Below are positions 16,906 through 24,796 of a stretch of DNA of 64,000 nucleotides, in pieces. Both the position numbers and the translations under genes were made by a program. Origin of the DNA: Planomonospora sp. ID67723 (GTDB lineage Bacteria; Actinomycetota; Actinomycetes; Streptosporangiales; Streptosporangiaceae); NCBI RefSeq assembly GCF_015711605.1, contig NZ_JABTEZ010000001.1, forward strand, positions 2,570,001 to 2,634,000, given 5' to 3'. Positions within the stretch are counted from its first letter, which is position 1; each line of letters opens with the position of its first letter. The notes beneath the pieces were generated by a model. It made no database searches. It was not told the origin of the DNA and was given only the letters and a program-made list of their open reading frames with translations.

Positions 16906-17036
16906 CCCGCCCGTACTGCTGCTCCGTCGCTGAGTTCGAGGGCGACAACGCGCACGCTGACGACTGCCCCGAGACCGTCGATGACGGTCTGTTCCCCGCC
17001 CCTGAGACCCGCCACGAGAGAGGACCCCTGCTGTGA
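16902..17036 (+). CDS. Hypothetical small Cys-containing protein (44 residues)
   Basis: Starts at GTG 16902 overlapping the HTH stop. It encodes VTRPYCCSVAEFEGDNAHAD followed by an acidic tail. Its Cys-Cys and Asp/His residues might bind metal. No family is recognised. It ends in an overlap with the next gene. Confidence 0.5.
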   Translation: MTRPYCCSVAEFEGDNAHADDCPETVDDGLFPAPETRHERGPLL

Positions 17037-17425
17037 GCCTGCCGACGTTCGACGAAGCCGATGCTCGCGCCCGCGAAGGGTCGCCGTTCTCCAACGGGAC
17101 TGAGGGCTACACGTGGATGGGTAACTGGTGCGGCCGGTGCGTTCATGACGCGCCTGCTCGACGGGATGACTACGCCAACGCGTGCCCGCTGATCCTGGTC
17201 GCGCTGACCGGCAAGACGCCGGCGGAGTGGCTGGAGAGCGACCCGTACAGCCTGGCTGACCGCTACCAGTGCCTGATGTTCCGGCCCGAGGACGACCCCG
17301 GCCCGGATGAGCCGACTCCGGTTCCGGACCCGCCCGGCCAGCTCACGCTGTGCCCGCGGGAGCCGTACGAGCGGCCCGCGCGCATGTTCGTGGACACGCT
17401 GCGGGAGGCCGCTGATGTCTCCTGA
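17033..17425 (+). CDS. Hypothetical early protein with one Cys pair
   Basis: 130 residues. The N-terminal part contains WMGNWCGRCVHDAPARRDDY and a later Cys (YANACPLILV), suggesting a small zinc site. The C-terminal third is proline-rich. Proteins of this pattern occur in actinophage early operons; no function is known. Confidence 0.6.
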   Translation: MSLPTFDEADARAREGSPFSNGTEGYTWMGNWCGRCVHDAPARRDDYANACPLILVALTGKTPAEWLESDPYSLADRYQCLMFRPEDDPGPDEPTPVPDPPGQLTLCPREPYERPARMFVDTLREAADVS

Positions 17426-17660
17426 CGCCCCTGCCCCGCCGTCGTTGCGTGACGCGGTCACCGAACTGGTGGCCCGGGAGTTCGCCGGCCACCGCGAGCA
17501 CCAGTTGGAGCGGTTCGCTGCGGATGCGTCTCGGACGCTGCTGTCGATGCGGCCCGCGGTGCATGACGAGGTGACGCAGGCGGTTGCGGCAACGCTGGAG
17601 TCCTCGGCCCGGGTCGTGCGGATGCTCGCCGGCCTCGGCGAGGAGGCTCCGCTTGGCTGA
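17415..17660 (+). CDS. Hypothetical helical early protein
   Basis: 81 residues from ATG 17415, overlapping the previous gene by 11 bases. After a Pro-rich start it is all helix (LRDAVTELVAREFAGHREHQ). Not recognised. Confidence 0.55.
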   Translation: MSPDAPAPPSLRDAVTELVAREFAGHREHQLERFAADASRTLLSMRPAVHDEVTQAVAATLESSARVVRMLAGLGEEAPLG

Positions 17661-17862
17661 CCGGCGCGGCTACCCGCCCGCTCCGCGAGGGGAGGGCTGG
17701 GTGGAGATCGAACTCCGTGGCGAGCCCGACGACGTCACCGACTGGATCGACCATCTGCGGGCCCACATGCAGGTGCGGCTCCTTTCCGGGGGCCGCCACA
17801 CCAGAAACGACGGCCTGATGAAGGCATGGATTCGAGCACGACTCCCGAAGGAGGACAGATGA
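17653..17862 (+). CDS. Hypothetical early protein with TTG start
   Basis: 69 residues. TTG 17653 is chosen because AGGAGG (17641-17646) lies at the right distance and no nearer ATG or GTG exists. The sequence WVEIELRGEPDDVTDWIDHL may form a small alpha/beta fold. It ends in an ATGA overlap with a WhiB gene. Confidence 0.55.
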   Translation: MADRRGYPPAPRGEGWVEIELRGEPDDVTDWIDHLRAHMQVRLLSGGRHTRNDGLMKAWIRARLPKEDR

Positions 17863-18161
17863 CCGCCAAGCAGTCGACCCCCCGCGTCTCAGCGGAGTGG
17901 CAGAAGCGAGCCGCCTGCCGCGGCATGGGCCTTGAGCTGTTCTTCGGTCCGGGCCGTGATCGTGAGGGCCCGCACACTGCAGTGCAGCGGGAAGCCGCCG
18001 TGATCGCGTTCTGCAAGACCGAATGCCCGGTCCTCACCGAGTGTCTGGTGTACGCGTTGAAGACCGGATCGAAGGGCATCTGGGGCGGCAAGACCGAAAG
18101 CGAGCGCCAGTCGTACCGCAAGACCAAGGCGGGCAAGGCGCTGCTGGCGGAGGCGTCATGA
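17859..18161 (+). CDS. WhiB-family iron-sulfur regulator (phage copy 1)
   Basis: A 100-residue WhiB-like protein. Cys20 (RAACRG), Cys52, Cys56 and Cys62 (FCKTECPVLTEC) would hold a [4Fe-4S] cluster; the turn KGIWGGKTESER and basic C-terminus follow. The middle cysteines are spaced C-X3-C rather than the usual C-X2-C, which is unusual. WhiB proteins bind principal sigma factor and reshape host transcription; phage copies such as that of TM4 act on the host. Confidence 0.88.
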   Translation: MTAKQSTPRVSAEWQKRAACRGMGLELFFGPGRDREGPHTAVQREAAVIAFCKTECPVLTECLVYALKTGSKGIWGGKTESERQSYRKTKAGKALLAEAS

Positions 18162-18850
18162 GCCGCCCCCACGGTCACCACCTCCGCTACACACACGGCC
18201 CGGACGAGAACGACCAGCCCGGGAAGGGCTGCCGGTGCGGGAAGTGCCGGGCCGCGAGCACCAAGAACCGTGCCCGGCAGCGGGTCGCTGTCATCATCGG
18301 CACCCACCGGCCGGACGAGGACGCGCGAGCGGCCCGGGAGCACGTGACGATGCTGCGAGACCGCGGCATGGATGTCCCGTCCATCGCCCGTGCGGCGGGC
18401 GTCGGCGTGAACACCGTCAAGGAACTGCTGTACGGCGGGACGAAAACGGTCCGGCCGAAGACCCACGCGGCGCTGCTCGCCGTCCAGGCCGGCGACTTGA
18501 ACCGTCCGGGGCTGACGTCGTCGCTGGGGACGTGCCGGCGGGTGCGCGCTCTGTCGGCGATGGGCTACCCGGAGCGGGTGATCACCAGGGAAAGCCGGGT
18601 GAGCCGCAAGCGGGTGCAGGCGCTCATGTCGGATTGTCCTCCGGCCCGGGTGACCGCCGGCACCGCCCGGAAGATCAGTGAGGCGTATCGGCGGCTGACG
18701 AAGTCCAACCCGACCGCCTACGGGGTGGACCCCGATGTTGCTCAACGGCTGCGTGGCCTCGCTGCAGCCAAAGGCTGGCTGTCGCCGGCGGCGTGGCAGG
18801 ACATCGACGACCCGCAGGAGACCCCCACCGGTGTTCGGAGGGCGTCATGA
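18158..18850 (+). CDS. Helix-turn-helix DNA-binding protein
   Basis: 230 residues. A short Cys motif (GCRCGKCRAA, about residues 26-35) precedes a HTH around residues 70-95 (MDVPSIARAAGVGVNTVKEL). A second repeat-like segment (MGYPERVITRESRVSRKRVQ) suggests a second HTH. It lies between two whiB genes, a common actinophage grouping, and is probably a transcription regulator. Confidence 0.75.
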   Translation: MSRPHGHHLRYTHGPDENDQPGKGCRCGKCRAASTKNRARQRVAVIIGTHRPDEDARAAREHVTMLRDRGMDVPSIARAAGVGVNTVKELLYGGTKTVRPKTHAALLAVQAGDLNRPGLTSSLGTCRRVRALSAMGYPERVITRESRVSRKRVQALMSDCPPARVTAGTARKISEAYRRLTKSNPTAYGVDPDVAQRLRGLAAAKGWLSPAAWQDIDDPQETPTGVRRAS

Positions 18851-19347
18851 CGACCCGGTTCGAGTACATGCCGCTCAACCTGCCGGCACCGGTGCCGGAA
18901 TGGCACCGTGACACCCCGTGCGGAGGCCAGGGCGCGATCATGTCCGCCCGTACTCCCGCTGACGAGAGGCGGGCTCGGCAGATTTGCGAGGACTGCCCGG
19001 TGCGCGCCGAGTGCAGCCAGTGGGTGTTGGCGTTGAAGGAGACGGACGACCCCGGCGGGATCTGCGGCGGCTGGTCGGAGAACGAGCGCCGCCGCATGCG
19101 GCTGGGCTGGTCGCCGCACGAGACCCGGTGCCGGTGCTTGCAATGCAAGGCGCGCAAGGCACGGCAGCGGCTGGAGCGGATCGCTCAGGCCCGCGCCAAC
19201 CCTGAGCTGATCGACCACGGGACGGTCACCGGGTTCATGGAGTACGGGTGCCGGTGCGAGGCATGCGATGCGGCGGGGGAGCCGATCCGTGCGGCGTGGG
19301 CGAAGAACAACAGGCGTCGTCGGCAGGCCGCACGGGAGGCGTCGTGA
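18847..19347 (+). CDS. WhiB-family protein with extra Cys-rich C-terminal domain (phage copy 2)
   Basis: 166 residues. The WhiB core has its first Cys in DTPCGGQG, then C-X2-C-X5-C in ICEDCPVRAEC and the turn GGICGGWSENERRR. After residue 95 there is an added region with further cysteines (RCRCLQCKARKARQR and YGCRCEACDAAG), probably a zinc ribbon. The fused module recurs in phage WhiB-like proteins. It ends the operon segment before a reverse-strand gene. Confidence 0.85.
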   Translation: MTTRFEYMPLNLPAPVPEWHRDTPCGGQGAIMSARTPADERRARQICEDCPVRAECSQWVLALKETDDPGGICGGWSENERRRMRLGWSPHETRCRCLQCKARKARQRLERIAQARANPELIDHGTVTGFMEYGCRCEACDAAGEPIRAAWAKNNRRRRQAAREAS

Positions 19348-19364
19348 TCTCGCAGGTTGGGGAG

Positions 19365-19589
19365 TCAGTCACCCGCAGCAGCGCGCCGGCCGGGCTTCCG
19401 GGGGCCGATCGCCTCACGGATGATCCGCGCGACGTAGTCGGGCGAGTAGGCGAAGTTGATCGTCTTGGCGATCTCCAGGGAGGTTTCCCCCCGTTCGCCG
19501 GCGCTGACGATGGCGGCGCGAAGTCTCTTGGGCGCCTCCGCGAACATCTCGGCGGCCTTTTCGAGCTCGGTCCTCACGTCGTCATCCAC
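19365..19589 (-). CDS. Small HTH protein on the reverse strand
   Basis: 74 residues or about 70, depending on start. The segment RGETSLEIAKTINFAYSPDYVARIIREA looks like a small HTH related to sigma-region-4 or XRE folds (a stretch of 20 residues is TSLEIAKTINFAYSPDYVAR). The GTG at 19589 touches its AGGAG, so GTG 19577 is a likely start. It is divergent from the replication initiator, which suggests control of replication genes. Confidence 0.65.
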   Translation of the reverse strand: MDDDVRTELEKAAEMFAEAPKRLRAAIVSAGERGETSLEIAKTINFAYSPDYVARIIREAIGPRKPGRRAAAGD

Positions 19590-19778
19590 TCCTTCAGGGT
19601 CTCATGTTCGGGTTACCACACCCTGATGATATATCCCGCAACTTATCCAGCAAGTGATATCCTGAACTCTGTACGGGAAAGCGCGTTCGAAAGGAGTTGT
19701 CGCGCGCCCGAACGAAGACAGGGCCCGCTCCCGCTGCCCCTGTAGGAGATCCACCAGCACGAAAGGCACCCCGCCTCG
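19590..19778. promoter_or_regulatory. Divergent regulatory region upstream of the replication genes
   Basis: A 189-base AT-richer gap between the reverse HTH gene and the initiator. It contains repeated GATATATCC-like and GATATCC elements near 19628-19666 and several promoter-like AT stretches. It probably carries the promoter of the initiator-loader-helicase operon and operators for the divergent HTH protein. Confidence 0.5.
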
Positions 19779-20723
19779 GTGAACGACGACATCACCGGCC
19801 CCCTGAGCGACGGCACCGCCCGCGCCCACTGGCTGCGCACCGTCATCAAGACGAAGCAGATCACGGACTCGATCCGCGTCCTGCTGATGACGTTCGCGCT
19901 GCACATGGATGCGAGCGGTCGCGTCTCGGTGCCGCGCGTGGATCTCGCCGAGTTGCTCGGCCGTGACCCCCGGAAGGTGGGGGAGAAGGTCAAGACCGCG
20001 CTGGAGTCCGGGTTCCTCGTGCAGATCGTCCGCGGGCAGAAGCACCGGACGGCGGTCTATGTTGCGGCGTTCAACGGCCAGCCTCTCAGCATGCCCCCCG
20101 GGGGCCCTGCTGAGAACTTTCCTCTCAGGATGCCCCCCGGGGGTCCTGCTGAGGATTCTCAGGTGGCCGATTTCTACGACCCTGAGCAGGATTCTCAGGG
20201 TCCTAGAAATCGGCACCCTGAGCCTCAGGAGGCCGATCTCAGGATGTCCCCCGGGGGTCCTGCTGAGGATTCTCAGGTGGCCCCCCGGGGGGCACCCCAT
20301 ATGTATAGGGGGAGTGAGGTTAGTGAAGAAGCTGATCTCTCGGATGGCTCTCTCTTCGGTGTAGAAGACGCCGCTTCGCGGCGCGCGAGCGAGGAGCCGA
20401 AGAAGCCCGCCAAGTCCCGGCGCAAGCCCGAGACCCCCGTCCCTGCTGATTTCGCCGTCACCCCCGAAATGCGGGCTTGGGCCGACGAAAAGGGCTACAC
20501 GGTCGATCTCGACCGGCAGACCTTCCGGTTCATCAACCACGCGATCGAGAAAGAGCGCCTCTGCCGCGACTGGCTTGCGGCCTGGCGCAACTGGGTCGAC
20601 AAGGCGCAAGAGATCCAGGACCGAGACAGCAACGTCCGTCAACTCCGTCCGACCGGCACCCACGGAGGCTCCGGCCCCATGGCAACCGGTGGCCCCTACA
20701 GCGAAGAGGACGTGTGGAAATGA
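19779..20723 (+). CDS. Replication initiator (lambda O-like organisation)
   Basis: 314 residues. The N-terminal ~105 residues form a winged-helix domain (ITDSIRVLLMTFALHMDASG, LAELLGRDPRKVGEKVKTAL) likely to bind the origin. Residues about 103-170 are low complexity with repeated MPPGGPAE units encoded by DNA iterons. The C-terminal domain (about 225-300: VTPEMRAWADEKGYTVDLDR, CRDWLAAWRNWV) resembles primosomal helicase-loading modules. Loader and helicase genes follow in overlapping frames, so it probably recruits them. Confidence 0.75.
   Translation: MNDDITGPLSDGTARAHWLRTVIKTKQITDSIRVLLMTFALHMDASGRVSVPRVDLAELLGRDPRKVGEKVKTALESGFLVQIVRGQKHRTAVYVAAFNGQPLSMPPGGPAENFPLRMPPGGPAEDSQVADFYDPEQDSQGPRNRHPEPQEADLRMSPGGPAEDSQVAPRGAPHMYRGSEVSEEADLSDGSLFGVEDAASRRASEEPKKPAKSRRKPETPVPADFAVTPEMRAWADEKGYTVDLDRQTFRFINHAIEKERLCRDWLAAWRNWVDKAQEIQDRDSNVRQLRPTGTHGGSGPMATGGPYSEEDVWK
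20085..20282. other. Candidate phage replication origin inside the initiator gene
   Basis: Three iterons lie at 20085-20120, 20124-20168 and 20238-20282; the last two are identical over 45 bases except one. Each contains CCCCCGGGGG flanked by CTCAG and CTGAG, so each can form a hairpin. Between them, 20167-20186 and 20194-20213 form a 20-base-pair inverted repeat with one mismatch and a 7-base loop. The layout mirrors the lambda origin within gene O. Confidence 0.65.
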
Positions 20724-21283
20724 GCAATGAACCAAACCTTGACGACGAATGGCACGCAGAGCGGCTTGCCCGTCGGATCGCCGCGGTCCGCAACGCCCGA
20801 CCTGCCCGGCTGCAGGTTCAGGGCGACCTGGACCCGCGCATCGAGCAGTGGATCCGTGACGTGCTGGCCGGCGGCACCGCGAACCTGGTGATGATCGGCG
20901 ACGTCGGCCGCACCAAGACCTGGTCCGCGTGGGAAGCGTTGGAGCGCCTGACCGTCGCCGGGTGGATCGGAAGCTGGAAGTTCGCCACCAGCGCCGACTG
21001 GCACGACGCCATCGCCCCGCCTGTCGACCGAGAGATGCTGCGCGTGATGCGGACCCTCGACCTGCTGATCCTGGACGACCTCGGCTCCGCCCGCGTCAAC
21101 GACTGGGAACGGGAGTGCCTATTCGGCGTCATCGATGAGCGCTGGCAGCACGCCCGCCCCACCGTGATCACCTCGAACGTGCGGAAGCTGACCGAGACCC
21201 TCGGCGAGCGCCTCACCTCCCGGCTCCGCGACGGCGCGACCACACTGATCCTGGAGGGCGAAGACCGGAGGGGCGGCCGGTGA
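20720..21283 (+). CDS. DnaC-like helicase-loader ATPase
   Basis: 187 residues, AAA+ fold. Walker B is LLILDDLG (about residues 114-121) and sensor 1 is TVITSNV. Walker A reads GDVGRTKT (about 60-67), in which the third Gly of GXXGXGKT is Thr, a departure that may weaken ATP binding. The ATG overlaps the initiator stop and the end overlaps the helicase GTG. Genes placed this way load the replicative helicase at the origin. Confidence 0.78.
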   Translation: MSNEPNLDDEWHAERLARRIAAVRNARPARLQVQGDLDPRIEQWIRDVLAGGTANLVMIGDVGRTKTWSAWEALERLTVAGWIGSWKFATSADWHDAIAPPVDREMLRVMRTLDLLILDDLGSARVNDWERECLFGVIDERWQHARPTVITSNVRKLTETLGERLTSRLRDGATTLILEGEDRRGGR

Positions 21284-22617
21284 ACGACACCTTGCCGCAC
21301 GATCTGGAAGCGGAGATGAGTGCCCTCGGCGCAGCCATGCAGTCGCCGACTGCTGCCGCACTGGTTGTGGAGTCCCTCACCCGCGGGCATTTTCACCGCC
21401 CGTCCCATCAGGTCGTGTTCGAAGCGATCGTGTCTCTGGTCGACCAGTCGATCACGGTAAATCCGCTGTCGGTGAAGGCCGAACTGGAGCGGCACAAGGA
21501 CGGCGGAGCGCTGGTCGACCCGTTGACGCTGATGGACATGGTCGAGATCGTCCCGGTCGTCAGCGACATCGGCTTCAACCTGCGACGCCTAGAGAATCAG
21601 CGGCTCCGCCGCGATCTGATCTTGAGCGGGGCACGGCTCGCCGCGCTCGGCCATCAGGGCGACATCGACGCAGAGGACCTGGCAGAGGAAGCCCGCAAGA
21701 TCTTCGACCGGGTCACCGGGACTACGGAGAAGTCGACGGCCTCGACGCTGTCAGAGCTGATCAGCCCTTTCCTCGACCGCCTGGAGTCCGAAGCACCGGA
21801 CATCGGCGTGACGACCGGATGGAAGGACCTCGACGGCTTGGTGACGAAGCTCCGCCCCGGCCAGCTCGTCGTTCTCGGCGCAAGACCGGGCATGGGCAAG
21901 TCGGTGTTCATGGTCAACATGGCGCTGCACGTCGCGGTCCGTCTCGGCCAGCCGGTCCTGTTCGCCTCCCTGGAGATGAGCAAGGACGAACTCCTGACCC
22001 GGATCGTCGCCCACGAGGCGAAGGTCACTCTGCAGAACCTGCAGCAGAGGACGTTGAGCGATGATGACTGGCGGCGCGTTGCGAAGAAGACCGCCGAGTT
22101 GACCGCCGTCGACCACCTGATCATCGACGACAACTCCGGGACGTCCATTGCCCACCTGCGGGCCCGCTTGTCGAGCATGCGCCGCACCGGAGAGCCGGCC
22201 GCGATCGTGTTCGTCGACTACCTGCAACTCATGTCGTCAGGGCGCCGCAGCGAGAGCCGGCAACAGGAAGTCTCGGACCTGTCGCGCAACCTGAAGCTGC
22301 TGGCCAAGGACATGGACGTCCCGATCGTCGTCGGCTCCCAGCTCAACCGGGACTGCGAGAAGCGCACCGACAAGCGTCCCCTCAAGTCCGACCTTCGTGA
22401 GTCTGGATCTTTGGAGCAGGACGCGGACATCGTGGTCCTGCTCCACCGTGACGACGCCTACGACCGCGAGTCCCCACGGGCGGGCGAGATCGACCTGATC
22501 GTGGACAAGCACCGACAGGGCGCGACCGCGACGATCACCGCTGCCTTCCAAGGCCACTACAGCCGCATCGCCGACATGGCGGGCGACGGCTGGTCTCCCA
22601 GCCGGGGCATGTCGTGA
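21280..22617 (+). CDS. dnaB: DnaB-like replicative helicase
   Basis: 445 residues. The N-terminal helical domain starts LPHDLEAEMSALGAAMQS and the RecA-like C-terminal domain has Walker A GARPGMGKS (about residues 200-208), Walker B IVFVDYLQLM and the motif GSQLNRDCEKR. It is complete and near the normal length. It would unwind the phage origin as a hexamer, delivered by the loader encoded upstream. Confidence 0.95.
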   Translation: MNDTLPHDLEAEMSALGAAMQSPTAAALVVESLTRGHFHRPSHQVVFEAIVSLVDQSITVNPLSVKAELERHKDGGALVDPLTLMDMVEIVPVVSDIGFNLRRLENQRLRRDLILSGARLAALGHQGDIDAEDLAEEARKIFDRVTGTTEKSTASTLSELISPFLDRLESEAPDIGVTTGWKDLDGLVTKLRPGQLVVLGARPGMGKSVFMVNMALHVAVRLGQPVLFASLEMSKDELLTRIVAHEAKVTLQNLQQRTLSDDDWRRVAKKTAELTAVDHLIIDDNSGTSIAHLRARLSSMRRTGEPAAIVFVDYLQLMSSGRRSESRQQEVSDLSRNLKLLAKDMDVPIVVGSQLNRDCEKRTDKRPLKSDLRESGSLEQDADIVVLLHRDDAYDRESPRAGEIDLIVDKHRQGATATITAAFQGHYSRIADMAGDGWSPSRGMS

Positions 22618-22850
22618 CGCGGCCCCGCCCGGCCCGCCCGGTCTGTGATTGGTGTGAGACCGCGCCGGCGACCGAGCTGCTGGCCCGCTATCGGCCCACC
22701 ACCCAAGGCGGACAGGACCGCGCGTACACGTTCGCCTGTTCCTCGTGCGGTGACCGGATCGCCCGGACGATCGCCCGGATCGAGGACGTGACCGCGATGT
22801 ACCGGCTGTCGATCACCCCGCTTGTCCCTGCGTCTGAGGAGGTCGCGTGA
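22614..22850 (+). CDS. Small zinc-ribbon protein
   Basis: 78 residues with two Cys pairs, CDWC near residue 11 and CSSC near residue 44, fitting a compact zinc ribbon. It overlaps the helicase stop by four bases. A nucleic-acid-binding or adaptor role is likely but not identified. Confidence 0.65.
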   Translation: MTRPRPARPVCDWCETAPATELLARYRPTTQGGQDRAYTFACSSCGDRIARTIARIEDVTAMYRLSITPLVPASEEVA

Positions 22851-23095
22851 GCGCCGGAAAGCCGAGCCCGTACGCCGCACTGATCGAGGTCCTCGCCTCG
22901 CTGCCGCTCCTGCTGCGCGAGACCCGCCGTGCGCGTGGTCTGTCCCAGAGGGCCGCCGCCGTCCAGATCGGCGTCTCGTTCTCGACGATCAGCCGCATCG
23001 AGGCGCGTCAGGACTGCGAGCTGTCCAACGCGATGGCGGTCCTGTGCTGGTTCGCCCGCGCCACCCCTGCCCCTGACCCCCACGAGGAGACCTGA
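22847..23095 (+). CDS. XRE-family HTH protein
   Basis: 82 residues with a complete lambda-repressor-like HTH (LLRETRRARGLSQRAAAVQI and STISRIEARQD). It probably represses or tunes part of the early operon. It overlaps neighbours on both sides. Confidence 0.8.
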   Translation: MSAGKPSPYAALIEVLASLPLLLRETRRARGLSQRAAAVQIGVSFSTISRIEARQDCELSNAMAVLCWFARATPAPDPHEET

Positions 23096-23376
23096 TGAGC
23101 CCCGCCGAAGAACTCGCTTCCGCTATCCGTCAGCTCCGGTGCGAGCACTCGCACCCCTGCCAGCCTCCCGAGGGCTCCCTGTTCGCGCCCGGCGACTGCG
23201 AGCACTGCGGCACCTCGTGGGCGGTCACCACCACGCAGGGCATGTCCGAGCCGCTCAGAGCGCAGCTCGCCGAGCTGCTGAAGAGCGCCGCTTGGTGGAC
23301 GCAGCAGCGCGGCGGCGCCGACCGGTACGCCCTCAACGTGGCCCGCGTGATCAACGGGAAGGCGGCGTTCCGATGA
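23095..23376 (+). CDS. Hypothetical early protein with Cys/His pairs
   Basis: 93 residues. CEHSHPC and CEHCGTSWAVTT look like zinc ligands, followed by a helical C-terminus. ATG follows GAGGAGACCTG. Family not recognised. Confidence 0.6.
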   Translation: MSPAEELASAIRQLRCEHSHPCQPPEGSLFAPGDCEHCGTSWAVTTTQGMSEPLRAQLAELLKSAAWWTQQRGGADRYALNVARVINGKAAFR

Positions 23377-23576
23377 CCCCCACTGAGTGCGGCGCGGTGA
23401 GCGAGCACGGCGACGTGTGCGAGCGCGAGGAGAACCACGACGGCCTGTGCATGTCGAGGGAACCCCGCAAGCACGTCAGCTCACCGGAGAAGGCCGGCAA
23501 GCGGTGGTTCTGGTACCGCGACCCCGCCGCTCCTGCCCCTGTAGGCACCGACCCCCGAGAGGACGCCGCGCGATGA
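23373..23576 (+). CDS. Hypothetical small Cys/His protein
   Basis: 67 residues. The pattern CGAVSEHGDVCEREENHDGLC is typical of short actinobacterial mobile-element proteins (20 residues shown: GAVSEHGDVCEREENHDGLC). The C-terminus KRWFWYRDPA is aromatic. Function unknown. It overlaps both neighbours. Confidence 0.6.
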   Translation: MTPTECGAVSEHGDVCEREENHDGLCMSREPRKHVSSPEKAGKRWFWYRDPAAPAPVGTDPREDAAR

Positions 23577-23923
23577 GCGAGACCACCGAGACCCGCGAGC
23601 TGATGTACGCCGCCTCCGCTGACGACCTCCGCCGGGAACTGCTTCAGCAGGCCGACGCGTCGGACCGGATCTGCAAGGAGATCCACAGCAAGGGCCGCGA
23701 CACCTGGGCCGCCACGGACAAGGACATCCTGCTGGCCAACCTGCTGCTCGGCACCTACGCCTACAACCTCGCCGGACTGCTCGGTTGGATCGGGCGCGAG
23801 TTCGGCGAGGACGCCAAGCACCGGGCCGCGTGGGTGATGGACGACTCGCTGATGAACGGCGACGACCGCGACCTGAACGGCGACATCCTGCCGCTGCCGC
23901 CCGAGACGCCCGAGTCCTCGTGA
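23573..23923 (+). CDS. Hypothetical helical early protein
   Basis: 116 residues, largely alpha-helical (ADDLRRELLQQADASDRICK) with an acidic C-terminus. No membrane segment or catalytic motif is seen. It overlaps the preceding stop and shares a TGATG with the next gene. Confidence 0.6.
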   Translation: MSETTETRELMYAASADDLRRELLQQADASDRICKEIHSKGRDTWAATDKDILLANLLLGTYAYNLAGLLGWIGREFGEDAKHRAAWVMDDSLMNGDDRDLNGDILPLPPETPESS

Positions 23924-24021
23924 TGCACGTCCGTCACCGCTGGGAGACCGTCGAGACGATCGGCCGCATCGTGACGCAGCGCTGCCGGGTGTGCGGCGAT
24001 ACACGGGTGAGGGTGAGGTGA
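23923..24021 (+). CDS. Tiny Cys-pair protein (32 residues)
   Basis: A 32-residue frame, MHVRHRWETVETIGRIVTQR then CRVCGDTRVRVR, in a TGATG overlap. The sequence looks like half of a zinc ribbon, and such short proteins are frequent in actinophages. It closes this section of the operon; a 165-base gap follows. Confidence 0.5.
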   Translation: MHVRHRWETVETIGRIVTQRCRVCGDTRVRVR

Positions 24022-24186
24022 GCGGCGGGGTTGGAGTGGCCCGGGAAGGCCGCCAGAATCGCCGCTCGCTGACGTAGACGCCGGATCGGTCCACGAGTCA
24101 GGACCCGCACGACTGATCTTGTTTCAGGACCCTACAGCCCTTCAGTCCCGAACTCATGATCCAGAATCAGCCCAGAAAGGGAACTC
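24022..24186 (+). promoter_or_regulatory. Gap within the early operon
   Basis: 165 bases without a gene. It contains short repeats of GAACTCATGA (24151-24160 and 24181-24190, the second covering the next start codon) and AGTCAGGACC-like elements. A secondary promoter here is plausible; no clear -35/-10 pair is seen. Confidence 0.3.
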
Positions 24187-24363
24187 ATGACCGACCCGAT
24201 CACCCCCGACACCGTCCCCGACCACCTGGAGCGCGTCACCGTCGTCACCGACGGCGGCCCCCACAGGCAGGGATGGACCCGCGTCACATTCCTCACCCCC
24301 AACGCCCGCGCCGAACTGTTCGCCCTCCTCGACCGGTTCCGCACCGACAAGCGCGCCCTGTAG
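24187..24363 (+). CDS. Hypothetical small protein (58 residues)
   Basis: ATG 24187 follows AGAAAGGGA. The sequence (ERVTVVTDGGPHRQGWTRVT, then LFALLDRFRTDKRAL) suggests a beta-hairpin and helix. Family not recognised, but spacing and ribosome binding site are good. Confidence 0.6.
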   Translation: MTDPITPDTVPDHLERVTVVTDGGPHRQGWTRVTFLTPNARAELFALLDRFRTDKRAL

Positions 24364-24383
24364 TCCGAAAGGACCCGCCGATT

Positions 24384-24515
24384 ATGAGCTACTTCACCGC
24401 CAACCTGACCGAGATCGAGGAGCAGATCCGCGCTGAACTCGCAGCCCAGGACACCAAGTGGGCCAAGGCCATCGACCGCCGCCCCGTCCCTGCTGCCTCT
24501 GGGGAGGGGCAGTGA
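24384..24515 (+). CDS. Hypothetical small protein (43 residues)
   Basis: ATG 24384 follows GAAAGGACC. The acidic helix LTEIEEQIRAELAAQDTKWA makes up most of it. No function. It ends in a GTGA overlap with the next gene. Confidence 0.55.
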   Translation: MSYFTANLTEIEEQIRAELAAQDTKWAKAIDRRPVPAASGEGQ

Positions 24516-24796
24516 CCGCCCGCTACCGCACCGTTTCCGTCGACGTGTACGCCGTCCAATGGGACGGCAACAACCTCTCCGAACTCCACTACCTCGCCGG
24601 ATCCGACGAACTCGGCTCCCGCCTCTACTACGACCCCGCCACCGGCCAGGCCGCGGCCCGCGACACGGACGGCGAATGGAACTACCTCGACGCCGACGAC
24701 TGGCTGGTTCGGGGCGGTGATGGGTCTCTGTGGGCGTGCACGGCCGAGGAGTTCGCTGCCGCCTACGAGCAGATCCCGGACCGCATCCCCGCATGA
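24512..24796 (+). CDS. Phage protein of the VQW-type hypothetical family
   Basis: 94 residues. The N-terminal YRTVSVDVYAVQWDGNN and the C-terminal DDWLVRGGDGSLWACTAEEF with AAAYE match the layout of a very common phage hypothetical (a beta-rich fold with a PGDWIIRG-like turn) found in many siphoviruses. Its function is unknown. Confidence 0.65.
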   Translation: MTARYRTVSVDVYAVQWDGNNLSELHYLAGSDELGSRLYYDPATGQAAARDTDGEWNYLDADDWLVRGGDGSLWACTAEEFAAAYEQIPDRIPA

